From positions 1 through 8,460 of the forward strand of contig CAKPJL010000034.1 in the NCBI GenBank assembly GCA_934162655.1: a stretch of 8,460 nucleotides of DNA, written 5' to 3'. A program made the position numbers and the translations under genes. Within the stretch, counting starts at the first letter, position 1. Each line of letters starts with the position of its first letter. This document shows positions 1 to 3,695 of this stretch, one piece after another. The notes under the pieces were generated by a model that was given only the letters and a program-made list of their open reading frames with translations, was not told where the DNA came from and ran no database searches. Source of the DNA: an uncultured Clostridia bacterium. Its GTDB lineage: Bacteria > Bacillota > Clostridia > TANB77 > CAG-465.

Positions 1-144
1 TGACAAATCTGGCATTGTTTTTCCGTTTTCCCAACGACTAATTGATTTATCTGTAACTCCCATTTTCTCTGCAAGTTGTTCTTGCGTCATATTTTTTTCT
101 TTTCTTAATTCAGAAATAAATTTTCCTATCTTTTCTTGATTCAT
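1..144 (-). CDS. XRE-family helix-turn-helix transcriptional regulator, N-terminal part (cut by window edge)
   Basis: Reading the minus strand from ATG at 144-142 gives 48 codons, open to the window edge. The protein begins MNQEKIGKFISELRKEKN and continues with a classic XRE/Cro-CI HTH at about residues 19-42: MTQEQLAEKMGV, then the recognition helix TDKSISRWENGK, then MPDLS. The Q-LA---GV---SISRWE-G pattern is diagnostic of this DNA-binding fold. A ribosome binding site (GAGGG) lies 7 nt before the ATG. In relatives this N-terminus is usually followed by a variable C-terminal part that is outside the window, so the ligand or target cannot be told. It is the last gene on this strand after the decaying accessory genes at 236-1557 but probably has its own promoter. 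HTH identity is sure; regulon unknown. Confidence 0.93.
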   Translation of the reverse strand, partial: MNQEKIGKFISELRKEKNMTQEQLAEKMGVTDKSISRWENGKTMPDLS

Positions 145-167
145 AATTATCCCTCTTTTCAAAAAGA

Positions 168-173
168 ATTATA
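168..173 (-). promoter_or_regulatory. Candidate -10 box for the XRE regulator gene
   Basis: A perfect TATAAT on the minus strand ends 23 nt before the regulator's ATG, giving a short leader that contains the GAGGG ribosome binding site. The hexamer 17 nt upstream (TGTAAA) is a poor -35, so this is a tentative call in very A+T-rich DNA. Confidence 0.35.
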
Positions 174-266
174 TAAAATCTATATAAATATTTACAGGAC
201 ATAAAGTGAGAGTTTAATAAATTGTAATTTAACAATTACTTAATATCAAAATTTTCTGTTTTCAAA

Positions 267-653
267 TCACAATAATATCACCACTTGTTGCAGTAATTTT
301 AAAACACAATAATCTGGATCAGTTACACCTTTTTTATAAAACAATGTATCTCCTTTTTTCCAAATCATATTTTTAGTTTTTTGGTCTGTTAATACTTCCA
401 TTTTTCCTTTTAGCATTACTCCCTCATATTTAATTAATCCTTTGTGATAAAAGTAAATACTAGCATTTGGATTATTTTTATACTGATTAACTCTCATAGA
501 TGAAGTATTTGTAGAAAAGCAAAATTCTTTTAATTCTAACCTTTTTCTAGGTTTTAACATTGCTTTTACATTAGGATAGTTTTCATTATCAATAGAGCAT
601 ATAAAACTAACTTTTTGTTTATCAATAAATTTTTCAATTTTCTTTAAATCCAT
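267..653 (-). CDS. Pyridoxamine 5'-phosphate oxidase-like (split-barrel FMN-binding) protein, C-terminus frameshifted
   Basis: The 128-aa product resembles the small PNPOx-like split-barrel flavoproteins of Firmicutes, which bind FMN or related cofactors; the substrate is usually unknown. Recognisable segments are VSFICSIDNENYPNVKAML (residues 15-33), KPRKR (34-38), FCFSTNTSSMRVNQY (44-58), YFYHKG (67-72), GVMLKGKMEVL (78-88) and GVTDPDYCVLK (109-119). From residue 120 the frame reads LLQQVVILL, unlike the family. The expected tail is present in the other two frames: TATSG in one, then RYYCDLKTENFDIK ending at a TAA at 238-236. One base seems missing near 295-296 and another between 279 and 280. 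Restoring both would give 139 aa, about the usual family length. The ribosome binding site before ATG 653 is weak. The gene lies 55 nt after the GNAT remnant on the same strand, so they were probably cotranscribed. Family assignment is fairly sure; whether the shortened protein folds is not. Confidence 0.8.
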   Translation of the reverse strand: MDLKKIEKFIDKQKVSFICSIDNENYPNVKAMLKPRKRLELKEFCFSTNTSSMRVNQYKNNPNASIYFYHKGLIKYEGVMLKGKMEVLTDQKTKNMIWKKGDTLFYKKGVTDPDYCVLKLLQQVVILL

Positions 654-708
654 AATACTTCATCTCACTTTCAAATTACTATTTTTCTTTCTAATCACTA
701 ATTGTAAT

Positions 709-891
709 TTATCTTTCTAATTTCATATATAAATGTGATATTACTTTTAATGCTTGTAGTACATATTTTTTTATATTGTTTATTTCTTTATTAGATAAAA
801 ATAGATGTGTTGCTTTTACTGAATATTCCCATACTTCTAATAGTTGACTTATTAGAGTTATAGTTCTTTCTTTTACTTCAATTATTTCCAT
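709..891 (-). pseudogene. GNAT N-acetyltransferase remnant with probable large internal deletion
   Basis: This 60-codon ORF starts at ATG 891 with a good AGGAG (901-905) 9 nt upstream and a strong promoter. Its first ~54 residues (LISQLLEVWEYSVKATHLFLSNKEI, split here as LISQLLEVWE / YSVKATHLFLS / NKEINNIKKYV, then ALKVISHL) match the N-terminus of YjaB/PanZ-like GNAT acetyltransferases, where WE-S--ATH-FL is characteristic. A normal member has ~140-150 residues, including the acetyl-CoA loop R/Q-x-x-G-x-G/A, which is absent here. The last residues, YMKLER, look like the extreme C-terminus of the same family (typically ending ...PILHMKL), so the middle ~85 residues appear to have been removed in frame. 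The protein cannot bind acetyl-CoA. Substrate unknown. Family call by memory of homologues; the deletion is an inference. Confidence 0.6.
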
Positions 892-932
892 TTTTATATA
901 CTCCTATGTATATCATCCATCGCTATCTCTCT

Positions 933-953
933 TTTACCATTTTTATTGGTAAA
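933..953. promoter_or_regulatory. Perfect palindrome over the predicted start site of the GNAT-remnant transcript (candidate operator)
   Basis: TTTACCA (933-939) and TGGTAAA (947-953) form a perfect 7-bp inverted repeat around a 7-nt A+T spacer. It starts 2 nt downstream of the -10 box (955-960) of the minus-strand promoter and so covers roughly -5 to +16. That is a typical place for a repressor to block initiation. The binding protein is unknown. As RNA it could also form a weak 5' hairpin. Confidence 0.45.
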
Positions 954-954
954 T

Positions 955-983
955 ATTGTATCATTTAAAAATGAAAATGACAA
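955..983 (-). promoter_or_regulatory. Sigma-A-type promoter of the GNAT remnant / PNPOx-like unit
   Basis: On the minus strand TTGTCA (983-978) and TACAAT (960-955) are separated by exactly 17 nt. Each box differs from consensus at one position. Transcription would start near 948 and run ~57 nt to the ATG at 891 through the AGGAG at 905-901. It probably serves both the GNAT remnant and the PNPOx-like gene, since no terminator is seen between them. Confidence 0.7.
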
Positions 984-1026
984 GCGTTTCTTATATTTTT
1001 TTGATTTTTCTGTTTTACAAAATTTA

Positions 1027-1055
1027 TAGCACGGATTTATTAAATTTCCGTGCTA
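1027..1055 (-). terminator. Intrinsic terminator-like hairpin after the second GNAT gene
   Basis: TAGCACGGA (1027-1035) pairs perfectly with TCCGTGCTA (1047-1055), giving a 9-bp stem with an 11-nt A+T loop. It is unusually G+C-rich for this region. It begins 5 nt after the TAG stop at 1063-1061. Read on the minus strand it is followed by TATAAATTTTG, so the U-tract is imperfect and termination may be incomplete. Confidence 0.6.
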
Positions 1056-1060
1056 CAAAT

Positions 1061-1492
1061 CTAACTTTCAAAGTAAAATGCCAATCTTGAATTATCTCTA
1101 ATAAATTTCTCTTCAAAATTGTTATTTGTAAATTTTTCTATAGTTTTCCTCCAAAATTTTTGAGCTCTTTCATTTTTTATTAGTGTTCTAACTTCCCATT
1201 TTCCTTTATATATATAAAACATTTTGTTTGCCATAAATGTACCTGCTCCCATTTTTCTATACTTGTTAAGAACAAAAAATTCAGCTATTTCGTTCATATT
1301 TTCTTCATTATATCTCTGTAAAACAAATCCAGCTAACTCATTATTGTATTTTAATATGTATGGATGTCTATTTTTATCTTGCCAATATCTTTCAACATAT
1401 TTATTCATTACATATAATCCAGAATCTAACATTATAAATGTTGCAGTTTCATCTTCAAAAAAGCTAAGTTCATATGTATATAACTGCATCAA
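1061..1492 (-). CDS. GNAT-family N-acetyltransferase, body intact but natural start out of frame
   Basis: The product is a GNAT acetyltransferase of the COG5628-like 'predicted acetyltransferase' type, which transfers acetyl from acetyl-CoA to an unknown amine. Visible features are HPYILKYNNELAGFVLQR (beta strands, residues 43-60), IAEFFVLNKYRKMGAG (69-84; YRKMGAG is the acetyl-CoA pyrophosphate loop), GKWEVRTLIKNERAQKFWRK (97-116) and NNNFEE (123-128). The longest in-frame start is TTG at 1492 directly followed by ATG at 1489; neither has a ribosome binding site. The frame stays open upstream to a TAA at 1567-1565 and encodes a family-like N-terminal strand (KEFDLIKVEEKDKN, IIYN) before LMQLYTYELS. 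An ATG at 1557 would be in frame if one base were restored in the T-run at 1545-1549, giving a 165-aa protein. So the gene has probably lost its proper start through a one-base deletion. Family sure; activity doubtful. Confidence 0.82.
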   Translation of the reverse strand: MMQLYTYELSFFEDETATFIMLDSGLYVMNKYVERYWQDKNRHPYILKYNNELAGFVLQRYNEENMNEIAEFFVLNKYRKMGAGTFMANKMFYIYKGKWEVRTLIKNERAQKFWRKTIEKFTNNNFEEKFIRDNSRLAFYFES

Positions 1493-1777
1493 ATTATATA
1501 TTATATTTTTATCTTTTTCTTCAACTTTTATTAGATCAAATTCCTTTTTCTTTCCATCCTTTCTTTACAGATTATATCTTCCAATTTACTTATATAATAT
1601 TTATTTTTGTTTATCTTTACATATATTTTCTAATATTCTAAATTAAATATTTTCATTGCATACTCTTGACTTAAGCAATTACTTTAACTTTCACATCCAA
1701 ATTTTTATGTTTTTCTTTGCCAAATCTGCCTTTTGACTCAAAAGATATAATCTCTAAAACCATATCAAAATAAAGTA

Positions 1778-3142
1778 TTACATGTCTTGTTTTAGTTGTA
1801 ACACTGCTACACATTCCACATGACTTGTATGAGGAAACATATCAACAGGCGTTATACTTACCGTATTATACTTACTTTCTAGTAGTTTCAAATCCCTTAC
1901 CATTGTTGATGGATTACAGCTCACATACCCTATTTTTTCAGGCTCAAAATCTAGGATATATTGTATACTTTTCTCATCTAGTCCCTTTCTTGGTGGGTCA
2001 ATTACAATAACATTTGGTTTTATATTTCTTTTTTTATATTCCTCAATTTTATCTTCGACTGCTCCTGATATATATTCAGCATTTAAGATATTATTTTCTT
2101 TTATATTTAAGTTAGCCATTTTCACAGCCTGCATTTCTATCTCAATACCATATACTTTTGCTACACTATTTGCAAGAAATATTCCAATAGATCCAACACC
2201 ACTATAAAGATCAAATAAAATATCATCTTTTTTTAAATGTAAATTATTTTTTAAAGTCTCGTATAGAATTTCCGCTTGAATTGTATTTACTTGAAAGAAT
2301 GATTTTGGTGAGATGAAATATTTATAATCACCTATATAATCTGATATATATTCATCTCCATATATTTTTAATGTACTGTCACCTAAAATTTCATTTGTTA
2401 CTACATCATTCAAATTTAAAAATATTGACTTTATATTCTTATTTAATTTAGTTATTTTTTCTATAACTTTGTAGAATGATTTTTCATTATATATAGATTT
2501 ATTGTTTACAACTATTACCACCATTATATCAGATGTATGATATCCTCTTCTAATTAAAATATGTCTTATATCACCTGTATAATCTAATTCATTATACATG
2601 CTAAATTTTTCATCTATAAGTATATTAAATACTTCTTTTGCAAGCATATCTATTACCCTATCAGAAATAAAGCAACAATTATTTTTAATAATTTCATGAC
2701 TCCTTTTAGAATAAAATCCTATTTGATTTTCTCCGTTTTTATTAATTCTTACGGGGTATGAAGCTTTATTTCTATAATAGTATGGAAGACCTTGACCTAT
2801 TGTATCTTCTAAAATTTTGTATGATACATTATACTTATCAAGTAAGTTTTTAACATTTTGTTTTTTTATCTTTAGTTGCTCTAAATAACTAATATGTTGT
2901 CCACTGCATCCGCCACAACGTCTATATACATCACAAAATGGATCTTGTCTATATTTACTTTTCTCATATATGGCATTAATTTTAGCTATCAAATAATTTT
3001 TGTTTTCTTTTATTATCTTTGCATTTACTTTTTCATTTTTCATAGCCATTGGAACAAATACAGTTTTACCATCAATTCTTGATATTCCCTCAAAGTTCAT
3101 CCCGTAATCTATTATATCTAAATCCACATCTAAATTTTTCAA
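1778..3142 (-). CDS. rlmD: 23S rRNA (uracil-C5)-methyltransferase, RlmD/RlmCD type
   Basis: This SAM-dependent enzyme makes 5-methyluridine in 23S rRNA (U1939 in RlmD; Bacillus-type RlmCD also modifies U747). The 454-aa length is normal. Domains in order: an N-terminal TRAM RNA-binding domain (about 1-60); iron-sulfur ligands C70, C76 and C79 (FCDVYRRCGGC) with the fourth at C156 or C157; the QVN motif (284-286); the SAM-binding loop DLYSGVGSIG (311-320) followed by the acidic strand YGIEIE; DPPRKG (382-387); the catalytic nucleophile C409 in YVSCNPST; and the general base E443 in HTSHVECV. All key residues are present. The start is TTG at 3142-3140, chosen because AGGAG (3155-3151) lies 8 nt upstream and the TRAM domain starts right there; the first in-frame ATG would cut into it. 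It is divergent from the small peptide genes and has no clear terminator. Target position (U1939 alone or also U747) cannot be decided here. Confidence 0.95.
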   Translation of the reverse strand: MKNLDVDLDIIDYGMNFEGISRIDGKTVFVPMAMKNEKVNAKIIKENKNYLIAKINAIYEKSKYRQDPFCDVYRRCGGCSGQHISYLEQLKIKKQNVKNLLDKYNVSYKILEDTIGQGLPYYYRNKASYPVRINKNGENQIGFYSKRSHEIIKNNCCFISDRVIDMLAKEVFNILIDEKFSMYNELDYTGDIRHILIRRGYHTSDIMVVIVVNNKSIYNEKSFYKVIEKITKLNKNIKSIFLNLNDVVTNEILGDSTLKIYGDEYISDYIGDYKYFISPKSFFQVNTIQAEILYETLKNNLHLKKDDILFDLYSGVGSIGIFLANSVAKVYGIEIEMQAVKMANLNIKENNILNAEYISGAVEDKIEEYKKRNIKPNVIVIDPPRKGLDEKSIQYILDFEPEKIGYVSCNPSTMVRDLKLLESKYNTVSITPVDMFPHTSHVECVAVLQLKQDM

Positions 3143-3167
3143 ATAAATCTCTCCTCTAATTTTTTTA

Positions 3168-3176
3168 ATTATACCA
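3168..3176 (-). promoter_or_regulatory. Extended -10 promoter of rlmD
   Basis: The minus strand reads TGGTATAAT here: a perfect TATAAT preceded by the TGn extended -10 element. This can replace a strong -35; the hexamer 17 nt upstream (TTTATT) is weak. Transcription would start near 3161, leaving a short leader that holds the AGGAG. Confidence 0.6.
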
Positions 3177-3246
3177 TATATTCCTTTTAAAATAAAGCAA
3201 TTATCGTACTATTTTAATATCATTTTTACAAATATTTTGATTTAAA

Positions 3247-3275
3247 GTAACAACTTTATAAATAAAGAATATAGT
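3247..3275 (+). promoter_or_regulatory. Candidate promoter of the small Cys-rich peptide genes
   Basis: GTAACA (3247-3252) and TATAGT (3270-3275) are 17 nt apart, matching four and five of six consensus positions. The start would fall near 3282, within the left arm of the hairpin at 3279-3316, so the mRNA would begin with this stem-loop. No convincing sporulation-sigma (SigE/SigK/SigG) pattern was found, but other weak matches exist in this A+T-rich stretch. Confidence 0.4.
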
Positions 3276-3278
3276 ATA

Positions 3279-3316
3279 TTAAATTAGATTTAAGAAAACA
3301 AAAAAATCTAATTTAA
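3279..3316 (+). promoter_or_regulatory. Perfect 13-bp stem-loop next to the ribosome binding site of the first small peptide gene
   Basis: TTAAATTAGATTT (3279-3291) is exactly complementary to AAATCTAATTTAA (3304-3316), with a 12-nt purine-rich loop (AAGAAAACAAAA). The right arm runs into the Shine-Dalgarno AAGGAG (3315-3320), so its first two bases are paired and the GGAG lies just at the stem base. As RNA it could protect the 5' end or affect initiation; as DNA it could be a protein-binding palindrome. There is no T-run after it, so it is not a terminator. Confidence 0.6.
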
Positions 3317-3330
3317 GGAGTGTTATATAT

Positions 3331-3462
3331 ATGTGCAAAGATAATTCGTATATCTGGTTAATACTTTTGATACTTATATTTTTCAACTGCAATAATAGTA
3401 AAAATTCAGCCACACCAGTGAACTTTGATACATTTTTTGATGTTTCAAGTTCAGGCCTATAA
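3331..3462 (+). CDS. Small hypothetical membrane peptide (43 aa)
   Basis: The ORF starts at ATG 3331, 10 nt after a good AAGGAG (3315-3320), and ends at TAA 3462. The peptide has a short polar head (MCKDNS), one hydrophobic segment YIWLILLILIFF (residues 7-18) long enough for at most a short membrane span, then NCNNSKNSATPVN and a tail FDTFFDVSSSGL. The cysteines at 2 and 20 flank the hydrophobic segment. Only 31 nt separate it from the next gene, so both are probably one operon. Its W-[LI]-[IV]-L-[LI]-I core resembles the one in the neighbour (LWIVLIIIVL), which suggests related design or distant paralogy. I recognise no named family. Short Cys/Asn/Trp peptides of this kind are common in spore-forming Firmicutes and some are spore-coat associated, but nothing here proves that role. 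The good RBS, hairpin leader and pairing make it likely real. Confidence 0.65.
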   Translation: MCKDNSYIWLILLILIFFNCNNSKNSATPVNFDTFFDVSSSGL

Positions 3463-3469
3463 AAAGGCC
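3454..3469 (+). repeat. Small hairpin across the stop codon between the two peptide genes
   Basis: GGCCT (3454-3458) pairs with AGGCC (3465-3469) around the loop ATAAAA. The loop contains the TAA stop of the first gene (3460-3462). The G+C-rich stem stands out in this DNA. It has no T-run, so it is more likely an intercistronic stability or translation element than a terminator. Confidence 0.4.
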
Positions 3470-3493
3470 ATTATATATAAAGGAGTGAATTTT

Positions 3494-3646
3494 ATGATGG
3501 ATGAAAGATGCGGATGTGGAAACTGCGGAGGATGCGGATGCCAAAATAATTGCGGATGCGGTGGATTCGGCGGTTTTGGTGGCGGAAATTGCTGCTGCCT
3601 ATGGATCGTACTTATCATAATCGTACTTTGCTGTTGCTGCTGCTAA
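3494..3646 (+). CDS. Small Gly/Cys-rich membrane peptide (50 aa, 15 cysteines)
   Basis: The start is the ATG at 3494, 8 nt after AGGAG (3481-3485); an upstream in-frame ATG at 3425 lies inside the preceding gene and has no such site. The 50-aa peptide has three parts. Residues 1-32 are soluble and Gly/Cys-rich, with CGC at 6-8, CGGCGC at 11-16, CGC at 20-22 and then GGFGGFGGGN. Residues 33-45 are CCC followed by the hydrophobic LWIVLIIIVL. It ends in five cysteines (46-50). Fifteen Cys and 13 Gly make up 28 of 50 residues. Repeated CXC pairs suggest metal binding or disulfide cross-linking, and the hydrophobic core suggests membrane or coat anchoring; both are inferences. Thirteen of 15 Cys codons are TGC, although nearby genes favour TGT. 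It follows the 43-aa peptide gene by 31 nt and ends before a bidirectional terminator. No named family is recognised with certainty; a structural spore or envelope peptide is the best guess. Confidence 0.75.
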   Translation: MMDERCGCGNCGGCGCQNNCGCGGFGGFGGGNCCCLWIVLIIIVLCCCCC

Positions 3647-3667
3647 TAAATAGCACATATACATAAA

Positions 3668-3690
3668 AAGAGGAGAATAAATCTCCTCTT
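3668..3690. terminator. Bidirectional intrinsic terminator between the Cys-rich peptide gene and uvrA
   Basis: AAGAGGAGA (3668-3676) pairs with TCTCCTCTT (3682-3690), a 9-bp stem with a 5-nt loop. On the plus strand it is followed by AATTTTT, and on the minus strand directly by TTTTT (complement of 3665-3669). It can therefore end both the peptide operon (stop at 3646) and uvrA (stop at 3696), which converge here. Confidence 0.85.
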
Positions 3691-3695
3691 AATTT

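Noticed and set aside
220..237. AATTGT-N6-ACAATT dyad at the end of the ancestral PNPOx frame as a terminator
   Set aside because: The six-pair stem is mostly A/T and is not followed by a T-run; similar dyads are expected by chance in this composition.
1224..1646. Plus-strand ORF of 140 codons opposite the second GNAT gene
   Set aside because: It is a low-complexity, Ser/Tyr/Phe/Leu-rich antisense shadow of an A+T-rich gene, without a family motif or a ribosome binding site.
1730..1744. Palindrome CTTTTGACTCAAAAG as terminator of rlmD
   Set aside because: The stem would be only 6 bp with a 3-nt loop and A/T-rich, and no T-run follows on the minus strand.
3425..3493. Upstream in-frame extension (ATG at 3425) of the Cys-rich peptide
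   Set aside because: It overlaps the 43-aa gene, has no ribosome binding site and adds unrelated sequence; ATG 3494 has AGGAG 8 nt upstream.
3494..3646. Ribosomally made, modified peptide (microcin B17-like Gly/Cys precursor)
   Set aside because: The Gly/Cys head resembles such precursors, but no cyclodehydratase, dehydrogenase, transporter or immunity gene is nearby, and the aliphatic core with a Cys5 tail does not fit a leader-core layout.
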